This document shows positions 23,801 to 32,800 of a stretch of DNA of 35,269 nucleotides, piece by piece (the first letter of the stretch is position 1; each line of letters starts with the position of its first letter). A program made the translations under genes and the position numbers. Origin of the DNA: Oceanobacillus_B kapialis. Lineage in GTDB: Bacteria > Bacillota > Bacilli > Bacillales > Amphibacillaceae. Where the stretch lies: assembly GCF_042685265.1 (NCBI RefSeq), contig NZ_JBHUMX010000021.1, one strand, 5' to 3'. The notes beneath the pieces are model-generated. The model was not told the DNA's origin. It saw nothing but the letters and a program-made list of their open reading frames with translations, and ran no database searches.

Positions 23801-25261
23801 GTGAAAGACATACAAGAGGTCGAATTAATTCCACATGTGTCGAAAAATGTAGTATCAGATATAACTGGCTTTAAATTATGCTCCTACTTGGTAGCACTTG
23901 AGGGATGGAGAAGGGGTTTAACCCTTAAATGGTATAGTGATGAAACAGGCTTATGTAAAATGGATAGGCTGAACAGTAGTACACATGGGAAATTTTATTC
24001 TCTTAGCTCTGGTAGTAAGGAACATTTTTTCTTCAGATCTAGAGGAGACAAGGTATCCAATAAATCTGTAAGAATCTGTCAAAACAAAGAGAAAACAAAA
24101 GATTTATTGATAAAAGGGAATGTACCTACAACACAAGGAAAAATTGTTGATATTGATGATGAAGGTGTCACTTCATATGCTGGAGATTTCGGCTATCCGG
24201 TTGTGATCAAACCTTTAAATGGAAGTATGGGAAAAGGTGTTTATACCAATATTAGAGACAAGGAAGAACTTCTAGAAGCAGTTAATGATTTTAAGTCTCG
24301 TTATAAATATAAAGAAATACTCCTGGAAAAATATTATCCGGGCAAAGAATATCGTATTTATGTCGTTGGGGATAAGGTGATTGGAGCGACTAATCGTATA
24401 CCCGCAAATGTGCAAGGGGATGGCGTTAACTCGATTGAAAAGCTAATTGAAAATAAAAATGAGTTAAGAAAAACCAATCCATATCTTGCTCCCAAGCCTA
24501 TAAAAGTAGATTATGAAGTGAAACATATGTTGAAAAAAGCAGGATATGACCTGCAAAGTGTCCCAGTAAAAGACGAAACCATTTATTTAAGGGAGAAAAG
24601 TAACCTTTCATCTGGTGGGGATCCAATCGAAGCAACAGATGAACTATCAGAAGAAGTAAAACAAATTGCGGTCGATTCACTTAAAGCATTACCTTCAATC
24701 CCACATGCAGGAGTGGACATTATTGTAAACCCTGAAGATAATTCGAAGGGCGTTGTACTTGAAATAAATGCAACAGCCGAGATTGGGTTCCACCTATTTC
24801 CTCTAGAAGGGAAGGCAAAAGATGTGGCAGGCGCTGTCATTGATTATTATTTCCCTGAAACAGTTGGGGGAGAGAGATCTAATTTTTATTTTGATTATCT
24901 AAGTACACTTGAACCATTAAAATCCTGGGCTGTTGAAGAATTAAAAATCACGGATACACCATTAGGACAATTATACGGCAAAAAATACGTGGTGCAAGGG
25001 AAAGTACAACAGGTTGGCTATATGAACTGGGTTAGAAGACAAGCTCTAAGAAGAGGATTCTTTGGCTCCTCAGCAAAACTGGATAAGGATAAAATAGTTG
25101 TTAGCATTTTTGGTAAAGAAAAAGAAGCGCTAGAAAAATTTAAGGAATTATGCTACAAGGGATCCAAAAAATCAAAAGTCGATAACATTGAAGAATTTGA
25201 TTTAGAACTTGATCAGCAAAAGCCAATGAAGGTTGGCTTTGAAATCAACACGGGAAAATAA
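23801..25261 (+). CDS. CphA-like ATP-grasp ligase with degenerate acylphosphatase domain (copy 4)
   Basis: 486 residues from a GTG start with TCTGGAGGT 8 bases upstream. Domains: LCSYLVALEGWRRGLTLKWY and FYSLSSGSKEHFFFRSRGD; ATP-grasp with GYPVVIKPLNGSMGKGV (about 131), NVQGDGVNSIEKL, SNLSSGGDPIEATD and VVLEINATAEIGFHLFPLEG; acylphosphatase-like VVQGKVQQVGYMNWVRRQAL (about 393). This copy keeps GxVQxVGY best, but the catalytic Arg is Met and the Asn is missing (GSSAKLDKD). It ends directly after the domain at MKVGFEINTGK and lacks the coiled coil and Ser-Trp-Lys tail of copies 1-3. It pairs with the YheC/D-like gene 177 bases downstream, mirroring the minus-strand pair. Its likely role is ATP-dependent amide bond formation with an unknown amino acid or peptide. 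Confidence 0.82.
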   Translation: MKDIQEVELIPHVSKNVVSDITGFKLCSYLVALEGWRRGLTLKWYSDETGLCKMDRLNSSTHGKFYSLSSGSKEHFFFRSRGDKVSNKSVRICQNKEKTKDLLIKGNVPTTQGKIVDIDDEGVTSYAGDFGYPVVIKPLNGSMGKGVYTNIRDKEELLEAVNDFKSRYKYKEILLEKYYPGKEYRIYVVGDKVIGATNRIPANVQGDGVNSIEKLIENKNELRKTNPYLAPKPIKVDYEVKHMLKKAGYDLQSVPVKDETIYLREKSNLSSGGDPIEATDELSEEVKQIAVDSLKALPSIPHAGVDIIVNPEDNSKGVVLEINATAEIGFHLFPLEGKAKDVAGAVIDYYFPETVGGERSNFYFDYLSTLEPLKSWAVEELKITDTPLGQLYGKKYVVQGKVQQVGYMNWVRRQALRRGFFGSSAKLDKDKIVVSIFGKEKEALEKFKELCYKGSKKSKVDNIEEFDLELDQQKPMKVGFEINTGK

Positions 25262-25336
25262 GAATTCATCTCCATCTTAATTAGGCACTTGCCAAACCTT
25301 ATCTAACTATTCATTACTAGAAGTTGATGTTGCGAG

Positions 25337-25362
25337 ACCCATGCGGGAGAGTATGGGTCTAA
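25337..25362 (+). promoter_or_regulatory. Hairpin in the leader of the second YheC/D-like gene
   Basis: A perfect 8-bp stem AGACCCAT/ATGGGTCT with loop GCGGGAGAGT lies 76 bases after copy 4 and 77 bases before the next start. It is followed by AAAAGG, not a T-run, so it is not a normal terminator in the plus direction. It might be an RNA processing or stability element; function unknown. Confidence 0.35.
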
Positions 25363-25438
25363 AAGGTTAGAGAGAATGCTTTATAGATTGCTGAAATGTT
25401 TCAAGAAGATCTTCTATGAGAATGCAAGGAGTGAAATT

Positions 25439-26641
25439 ATGCAAATTGGTATAATGACAAACTTTAAAAAACCGACGAAAGTAGCTGAATTAACAGCGAG
25501 GATGAGCCACTATCATCGTTATGAATTAATTTATCTAACACCTGATGATGTGGACCAAGAAAATGATAAAGTAAACGGTAGAGTGTTTATTAATAATAAA
25601 TGGGTTAGAAAAACAACGGATATCCCTCCATTTATAGATGTTGCCCCTTATTGCTTCAAAAAAGAGAACAAGGAGACAATGGCTTATCTACGTAAAAAAA
25701 CCTTTCTTTCAGACGATCGTAGTAATGTACTTACGAAATATCGTTTACAGCAAGTACTGGAAAAGGATGAAAACTTCTCTGGTCTTGTAATCCCAACAGA
25801 AAGGGCAGAAAGCTCAGAACAAATTATTGCATTTTTAAACCTTCATGGCTCTGTTGTTATAAAGCCAATTAAAGGAATCCGTGGAAAAGGAGTTTACATT
25901 TTAAGTCAGGAAAATGAGGACGATCATGTATTTAAACTCGGATATCAAAAAGAAAAAAGAACTTTAACAAAAGAAGAATTTGAAGCATTTTTTATAGAGG
26001 AAATTAAGGGCAAGTCCTTTATTGTTCAAAAACATGTTTCTTCCAGAACCATGCAAGGTGATCCGTTCGATTGCCGCGTCCATGTAGAAAAGAATGGGCA
26101 TGGAAAATGGGAAAGTGCAAAAATTTATATACGTATAGGTATTGGGCAAAGCGTCATATCAAACGTTAACCAGGGTGGGGGAATTAGTGATGTGAAACAA
26201 TTTCTTCAAGCCACCTTTGAAGACCAATGGAAATCCATCTACGACAAGCTTGTTAAAGTTTCCAAGACCTTGCCATATAAAATAGAAGAAATTAGGGATA
26301 CACATATTATGTCCCTAGGGTTAGATATAGGGATTGACAAGGACGGCAGTTTATATTTATTTGAAGTAAATGACGGTCCGGCCACAAAATCGTTGGAAGC
26401 AGAAGTTGCTCTTTTAAGAAGTGATTATTATAAATTTATTTTAGAAAAGGTGTTACAAAGGGATTTAACGGCCAAGAAAGTGAACACAAAAGCTGATCGT
26501 CAAAATAATAAACTTAAGAAACGCAATCAGACATTACAAAAGGAGCTGGATTTATACAAAAAAAGGTATTCGCAATTAAGAAGTAGCACCTCATGGAAAA
26601 TTACAGCTCCACTTCGTAAAATTGGAAAATTGCGGAAGTGA
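25439..26641 (+). CDS. YheC/YheD-type ATP-grasp protein with coiled coil and SWK tail (copy 2)
   Basis: 400 residues from ATG 25439, 7 bases after AGGAG; an upstream in-frame ATG at 25376 would add 21 residues without a ribosome site. The core is the YheC/D ATP-grasp fold: MQIGIMTNFKKPTKVAELTA, PFIDVAPYCFKK, nucleotide loop VVIKPIKGIRGKGVYIL (about 139), IVQKHVSSRTMQGDPFDCRV, ISNVNQGGGIS, and MSLGLDIGIDKDGSLYLFEV followed by NDGPATKS (about 290-315). Compared with copy 1 it carries an extra 60-70 residues: a basic coiled coil (about 340-378) and the tail SSTSWKITAPLRKIGKLRK. Addition of this tail to a different ATP-grasp family is a strong hint that it works with the CphA-like and TupA-like proteins. 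The gene ends about 50 bases before the promoter region of the amidase. Confidence 0.85.
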   Translation: MQIGIMTNFKKPTKVAELTARMSHYHRYELIYLTPDDVDQENDKVNGRVFINNKWVRKTTDIPPFIDVAPYCFKKENKETMAYLRKKTFLSDDRSNVLTKYRLQQVLEKDENFSGLVIPTERAESSEQIIAFLNLHGSVVIKPIKGIRGKGVYILSQENEDDHVFKLGYQKEKRTLTKEEFEAFFIEEIKGKSFIVQKHVSSRTMQGDPFDCRVHVEKNGHGKWESAKIYIRIGIGQSVISNVNQGGGISDVKQFLQATFEDQWKSIYDKLVKVSKTLPYKIEEIRDTHIMSLGLDIGIDKDGSLYLFEVNDGPATKSLEAEVALLRSDYYKFILEKVLQRDLTAKKVNTKADRQNNKLKKRNQTLQKELDLYKKRYSQLRSSTSWKITAPLRKIGKLRK

Positions 26642-26694
26642 TGAATGGATAGAAAACAAAATTTGTTAACGCTTAATATATTTGTCAGTTGGTG

Positions 26695-26732
26695 TTGAAA
26701 AACCTCCTTGTTTAGCCGATACTAGAATAGTA
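26695..26732 (+). promoter_or_regulatory. Promoter and operator-like dyad of the amidase gene
   Basis: TTGAAA (26695-26700), 17 bases, GATACT (26718-26723). The same spacing and -10 occur before the second autolysin gene. Overlapping it is the dyad TACTA-GAA-TAGTA (26720-26732), also conserved there. The sequence GCCGATAC (26715-26722) also resembles the sigma-D -10 of motility/autolysin genes, with only TGAA instead of TAAA 15 bases upstream. Which sigma factor is used cannot be settled by reading. Confidence 0.6.
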
Positions 26733-26763
26733 GCAAAAATTACATCAAGGAGGTGAAACTAAA

Positions 26764-29635
26764 GTGAAAAGTAGGAATAGTTTAATAGCATTAGTTGTCC
26801 TTCTATCTTTTTTCCACTTTAGTCCACAAACTACGCAAGCAGCTGAAAATACAGTAAGCAACGAAACACAAAATCAAGAAATCAAAGCAGAAGAAGATAC
26901 AGCACTTGATAAACAGGAAATTGATAAAGAGAAGGCTCCAGAGGAACAAGCTAACACAGGTGACGATCAGACTACTGAATCGGCTGAAGAGCAAAACAAT
27001 TCTGAAGCTACTGAAGAAAGTAGTGATGAGCCAAAAGATACTCCTACTGACTCAGGTGCGGAGCAGCAAGCTACTGAGGAAAGCAAGGAGACGTCCAACA
27101 CTGAAGAGCAACAGTCATCAGAAGAGAAAAACGCAGAGGATGCTAACCAGAAAGCAGACACAGAAACAAAGGACCTTGCTGAAGAACCGAAACGCGCGAT
27201 GCTGCAACAGCGGGCTGTGGAAGCTCCAGACGTGCTTGAGGTTGGTGTAAGCCATCCATCGGTTGTCGCTTTAAAAGAAAAGCTTAACGCCATTGGGTTT
27301 GATGGGATTCGGGAGACCGAATACTATGGAAACTGGACAAAAACCCGGGTGGAGGATTTCCAATCTAATTATGGCCTTCCGGTAACAGGAGTAGCCGATT
27401 CGACGACCTTAGAGAAGTTGGATGAAGTCTACACAAGTCCTTTCCAATATGGAAAAAGACATGAAAACACAGTAGACCTGAAAGAAAAATTAAACAGGGC
27501 TGGCTTTGGTTACATAACGGTGACGACATATTATGGATCCTTTACGAAAAACCAAGTAGCACAATTCCAGNNNNNNNNNNATAGAGCCGAATGGGATTGC
27601 GGATGCTTATACACGTCAAAAGCTGGACGAATTGCTGGAGGCGGGCTATCAAGAAGGAGATCGTCACGAAGCGATAAGCGACATGAAGGAAAAGCTAAAT
27701 GCCTTGGGATTCGGTAACATCCTTGTTACAGATTACTTTGGCAGTTTTACAACAAAAAAAGTAACAGACTTCCAAAATTATTATGGTTTAGAAGTAACCG
27801 GAACAGCTAATCAGGAAACCTTGAATAAGCTGGATGCGCTAATGGACACACCATTCCAATACGGTGGCAGAGATGACGCGATTATTCCAATGAAGGAAAA
27901 GTTAAACGCTCTAGGCTTTGGCCATATAACCGTTACAAATTATTATGGCGCCTTTACAAGAAGCCAAGTGAAAGAATTCCAATCCTACTATGGCCTTGTG
28001 GAAAATGGCATTGCGGATGAGCCAACTAGAAACAAGCTGGATGAAGTAATGGCATCATCCTTTCAAGAAGGCGACCGACATGAAGATATCTCAGCCTTAA
28101 AAGAAAAGCTTAACAAAATGGGCTTTGGTCAGATACTGGTCACGGATTATTATGGATCTTTTACAGTAAGAAAAGTAAAAGAGTTCCAAGAATTCTATGG
28201 ACTTCAACAAACTGGTGTCGCTGACGCCATAACGATAAAGAGTCTGGATGAGCTATATAACAATGGTTTTAAACAGGGTGATTCTCATCCTATCATGAAC
28301 GAGTTTAAGCAAAAGCTAAATAAATTAGGGTTCGGTTACATTACCGTAACAGATTATTTTGGGTCTTATTCCGCGAAAAAGGTAAAGGAATTTCAGTCCT
28401 TCTATGGTCTCGATGCGACTGGGAGAATTAATGCGGAAACAATTGATAAATTAAACAAAGCTGCAAACAGTTTCTATAGTTATGGTGACAGAGATGCCGA
28501 GATTAAGGAAATTAAAAAGAAGCTTAACGCTATCGGTTTTGGTAATATTACTGTCACTAGTTACTTTGGCAGCTTTACTAAAAAGAAGGTAAGTGACTTC
28601 CAGCGTTATTACGATTTACCTGTATCAGGTAAAGCCGATCCAGTGACAATGAAATACTTAGAAGAGGTATATCAAACTCCTTTCCAATATGGTCAAAGAC
28701 ATGCAGATACACCAGGTCTGAAAGAAAAACTAAACCGTCTCGGCTTTGGATATATTACTGTAACAACATACTTTGGAAACTATACGAAGCAAAAAGTAGA
28801 AGATTTCCAGGAACACTATGGTTTAATCAGTAATGGAATAATAGATAAACCAACACTGAATATGCTAAATAAAATCAATAACACCTCCTACCAAAAAGGA
28901 AAACGGTCCAGTGGTATTATAAATTTAAAAGAAAATTTAAATGCAATTGGCTATGGTGGGATTACGTTAACTGATTATTATGGTAGCTTCACAGAAAAGA
29001 GAGTAAAAGAGTTCCAAAGAGATGCCGGTCTACCGGTTAGCGGAATCGCTGATGAGATTACTAGAAAAGAGATAGAAAGTAGGATTGTCAAAGTATTCCT
29101 TGACCCTGGTCATGGTGATCATGATCCAGGTGGTAGAGGCTATGGGCTGAAGGAAAAAGACGTGGTACTAGATATTGCACACAGTGCTTTCAATTACCTT
29201 TCTACAGGGTATTATGGTGTGACGGTGCAAATGTCTAGAACAGTAGACGAGTTTATTGAGTTAGAAGAACGTGCTGCCATGGCAAATAGCTGGGGAGCTG
29301 ACTACTTCGTAAGCTTGCATACAAATGCATTAAACGGAAGCGCTAATGGCTTTGAAACATTTATTCATGATGGAAATGTATCTGAAGAGACAGAAGAAAG
29401 ACAAAGAGATCTTCATACGTACCTTCGTGACCAGCTTGGCATAAAAGACCGAGGAATGAAAGAAGCCAATTTTAGTGTACTACGTAATTCAAAAATGCCA
29501 GCAATTTTACTAGAATACATGTTTATCGATAACACTGTTGAAAATGCATTATTAAAAAACAGCAGTTACCGAAACTGGCTAGGCAAAATTACTGCTGATG
29601 CTATTGCAAAATCATTTGGTTTAAAAAGAAGATAA
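26764..29635 (+). CDS. Secreted N-acetylmuramoyl-L-alanine amidase with nine PG-binding repeats (frame broken by assembly gap)
   Basis: One gene split by a run of ten Ns at 27571-27580. Comparison with the neighbouring paralogue shows 14 bases should lie where 12 are given, so the frameshift is artificial; the restored protein is about 957 residues. GTG start after AAGGAGGTGA. Signal peptide (MKSRNSLIALVVLLSFFHF, cut near TQA-AE), an acidic Glu/Ser/Thr-rich region to about 140, nine PG_binding_1-like repeats of about 69 residues (LKEKLN--GFG-ITVT-YYGSF pattern), then an Amidase_3 domain from about 774. Zinc ligands are H784 (DPGHG), E798 (LKEKD) and H853 (SLHTNA); the catalytic Glu is E918 (LLEYMF). 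It cuts the amide bond between MurNAc and the stem peptide, in wall turnover or cell separation. A frame restart at 27632 is not a separate gene. Confidence 0.9.
27178..28050 (+). repeat. Near-identical block shared with the second autolysin gene (copy A)
   Basis: This block matches 30190-31068 with only scattered single-base differences (for example at the CTGCAACAG/ATGCAACAG site and GAAAACACAG/GAAGACACAG), covering the last part of the acidic region and PG-binding repeats 1-4. Identity falls sharply at repeat 5. It points to recent duplication or gene conversion and probably explains the assembly gap inside it. Confidence 0.88.
27571..27580. other. Assembly gap (ten Ns)
   Basis: Ten Ns stand in PG-binding repeat 2 of the amidase gene. 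The homologous segment at 30585-30598 has 14 bases (between CAATTCCAG and AGAGCCG) where the gapped copy has ten Ns plus AT. The gap length is therefore arbitrary, and further repeats could be missing or wrongly joined. Confidence 0.97.
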
Positions 29636-29641
29636 GAGAGT

Positions 29642-29678
29642 AACCCCCTTTTGGTAAATTACCGAAAAGGGGGTTTTT
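29642..29678 (+). terminator. Terminator after the amidase gene
   Basis: AACCCCCTTTTGGTA pairs with TACCGAAAAGGGGGTT around a 3-base loop, with one unpaired base, and runs into TTTTT. It begins 7 bases after the stop codon. A looser inverted repeat, AAGAGAGAGT...ACTCTCTT, follows at 29705-29741, before the next promoter; its role is unknown. Confidence 0.9.
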
Positions 29679-29772
29679 CATTACCCAGATCCCTCTTATT
29701 CCGCAAGAGAGAGTCGCCAGTAAAGTCGACTAAACTCTCTTACAAAAGAAGACAAATTTATACAAAAAAGGC

Positions 29773-29810
29773 TTGATATATGTTAAAACTCGTACGATAC
29801 TAGAATAGTA
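29773..29810 (+). promoter_or_regulatory. Promoter and operator-like dyad of the glucosaminidase gene
   Basis: TTGATA (29773-29778), 17 bases, GATACT (29796-29801), and the dyad TACTA-GAA-TAGTA (29798-29810). The -10, the dyad and the following TAGCAAAA are the same as before the amidase gene, while the spacer differs, so the shared parts are likely functional or recently copied. Confidence 0.6.
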
Positions 29811-29840
29811 GCAAAATAATAATAAGGAGGTGAAACTAAA

Positions 29841-32800
29841 GTGAAGAGTAGAAATAGTTTAGTAGCATTTGTTGCCGTTCTTTCTTTTTTCCACTTTAGT
29901 CCACAAACCATAAATGCAGCCGAGGAATCGGTGGATGCGAAGGAAGACAATCAGGAGGTAGTGGACGAGGGAACTGTTTCTGAAAAACAAGATTCTACTG
30001 AGGAAGCTGTTTTAGAGGAGGAAGTCACGAAAGAAGAAGATCAGACTACTGAAGAGTCATCTAATTCAACAGAAGAGCAAAAGCCTGTTCAGGAAAAGGA
30101 AGCAAAAGAACAACCATCCGAGCAACAGTCATCAGAAGAGAAAAGCGGAGAGGATGCTAACCAGAAAGCAGACACAGAAGCAGAGGACAGTGCTGAAGAA
30201 CCGAAACGCGCGATGATGCAACAGCGGGCTGTGGAAGCTCCAGACGTGCTTGAGGTTGGTGTAAGCCATCCATCGGTTGTCGTTTTAAAAGAAAAGCTTA
30301 ACGCCATTGGGTTTGATGGGATTCGGGAGACCGAATACTATGGAAACTGGACAAAAACCCGGGTGGAGGATTTCCAATCTAATTATGGCCTTCCGGTAAC
30401 AGGAGTAGCCGATTCGACGACCTTAGAGAAGTTGGATGAAGTCTACACAAGTCCTTTCCAATATGGAAAAAGACATGAAGACACAGTAGACCTGAAAGAA
30501 AAATTAAACAGGGCTGGCTTTGGTTACATAACGGTGACGACATATTATGGATCCTTTACGAAAAACCAAGTAGCACAATTCCAGGAATATGTTGGCTTAG
30601 AGCCGAATGGGATTGCGGATGCTTATACACGTCAAAAGCTGGACGAATTGCTGGAGGCGGGCTATCAAGAAGGAGATCGTCATGAAGCGATTAGCGACAT
30701 GAAGGAAAAGCTAAATGCCTTGGGATTCGGTAACATCCTTGTTACAGATTACTTTGGTAGTTTTACAACAGAAAAAGTAACAGACTTCCAAAACTATTAT
30801 GGTTTAGAAGTAACCGGAACAGCTAATCAGGAAACCTTGAATAAGCTGGATACCCTAATGGACACACCATTCCAATACGGTGGCAGAGATGACGCGATTA
30901 TTCCAATGAAGGAAAAGCTAAACGCTCTAGGCTTTGGCTATATAACCGTTACGAATTATTATGGCGCCTTTACAAGAAGCCAGGTAAAGGAATTCCAATC
31001 CTACTATGGCCTTGTGGAAAATGGGATTGCGGATGAACCAACTAGAAACAAGCTGGATGAAGTAATGTCAAACTCCCTGAAACAAGGGGAATCTTATGAT
31101 GATCTTCCTGAACTAAAAGAAAAATTAAATCGATTAGGCTTTGGTCACATAACGGTAACGAATTACTATGGTAATTATACTGAGAAAAAAGTACGGGATT
31201 TTCAAGAGGCGTACGGTCTAGTAGAGAACGGAATGATCGATCCTGTAACCCGTGAAAAACTAGAAGAACTTTCCATAACCGGCTTTCAAAAAGGTGCAAG
31301 ACATGAAGGTATTGTTGATTTAAAAGAAGATCTTAATCGGCTAGGTTTTGGCTATATAACTGTAACCACTTATTATGGTAGTTACACAGAAAAGAGAGTA
31401 AAAGACTTCCAACGTTACTATGGTCTAAATGTGACTGGTACTGCGGATAATTCAACATTTGATAAAATAAATGAATTGCTCTCTAGCTCTTACCAAGAAG
31501 GGGAGCGACATAACGACATAATTCCTCTTAAAGAGAAATTAAACTGGCTTGATTTTGGCTATATAACAGTCACGGATTACTATGGCTCTTATACAGAGGT
31601 AAAGGTGAAAGATTTCCAACGTGCATACGACCTTCCAGCGAGTGGCATTGCAGATGAGCCTACTAGAGAAAAAATTGATGAAGTGCTAGCGGATACGTTC
31701 CAAAAAGGAAACAGACATAGCAAATTCGTTGATTTGAAACAAGGGTTAAATCGACTCGGCTTTGACGGTATTAGTGTAACAAATTATTATGGAAGCTTTA
31801 CCGAAAGAAGAGTAAGCGAATTCCAAAGCTACTATGGTTTACAAGAAACAGGAAAAGCGAATTATGAAACGCTTAATAAGCTTGATGAACTTCTGGAGAC
31901 ACCTTTCCAAGAAGGGGAAAGAAATAAAGAAACAAGCGATATGAAAGAGAAGCTAAACAGTATTGGATTCGGCAGTATTTTAGTATCCGATCTATACGGT
32001 TCTTATACTGCCAAAAAAGTTAGAGACTTCCAGGACTATTATGGTCTTGTAGTTAATGGTATAGCAGATCCTGTTACACTTGAAAAACTCGACAGCGTTT
32101 ATGGAAGTCCTTATCAGCAGGGCAAGCGCCACGACGATATGATTGGGTTTAAAGAAGACTTAAATAGACTTGGCTTTGGCCATATTACGGTAACAACACT
32201 ATTTGGAAGCTACACCAAGCAAAAGGTTGAAGAATTCCAAGCGCATTATGGTCTTATTGATAATGGGATTATTGATTCTGTTACCGAAGCAAAAATAAAA
32301 GAAATCGTTAATAGCCCATTCCAGAAAGGAAAAACTCATAGTGAAATTCCTGCTATTAAGGAAAAACTAAATGATTTAGGCTATGGAACGATTCAAGTAA
32401 CCGAATATTTTGGTGACTTTACAGAAAAAGTGTTGAAAGAATTTCAAAGGGATTACGGCCTTCCAGTTAGCGGCATTGCTGATCCGGTAACGTTGAAAAC
32501 ATTAGAGGAAGCTGCAGCATCTCGTGAAGTTGAAACAGTGATACGCTATGATATAACGCTAGAAGAAGCATTAAACAAGCAAATGAGTCAACTGCAACAA
32601 ACAGATAAGTACCGTAACGATCCTGCTTATATCCATCACAATTATGTGGATATTACCGAAACGGGAATTATTACCGGTAGCAGTGTGAATGTAAGGACTT
32701 CCCCTGACTTAGATAATAGCTCTAATGTGAAGTATACGCTAACGAATGGTACAGCTGTAACGATCCTAAGTACAGTCAATGGTGATTCGTATGGAGGAAG

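Noticed and set aside
16163..25261. True cyanophycin synthetases
   Set aside because: The ATP-grasp part is CphA-like, but the C-terminal Mur-ligase domain is absent and an acylphosphatase-like domain stands in its place; lengths of about 490-560 are well short of CphA.
25337..25362. Terminator after the fourth CphA-like gene
   Set aside because: A good stem but followed by AAAAGG, with no T-run in the plus direction.
26967..27293. Minus-strand Ser-rich open frame opposite the amidase acidic linker
   Set aside because: It is the complement of a Glu/Ser-rich coding stretch; a similar one appears opposite the second autolysin for the same reason.
27632..29635. Independent gene for an amidase lacking a signal peptide
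   Set aside because: Its start lies just after an assembly gap within PG-binding repeat 2; the paralogue shows that the two parts belong to one gene.
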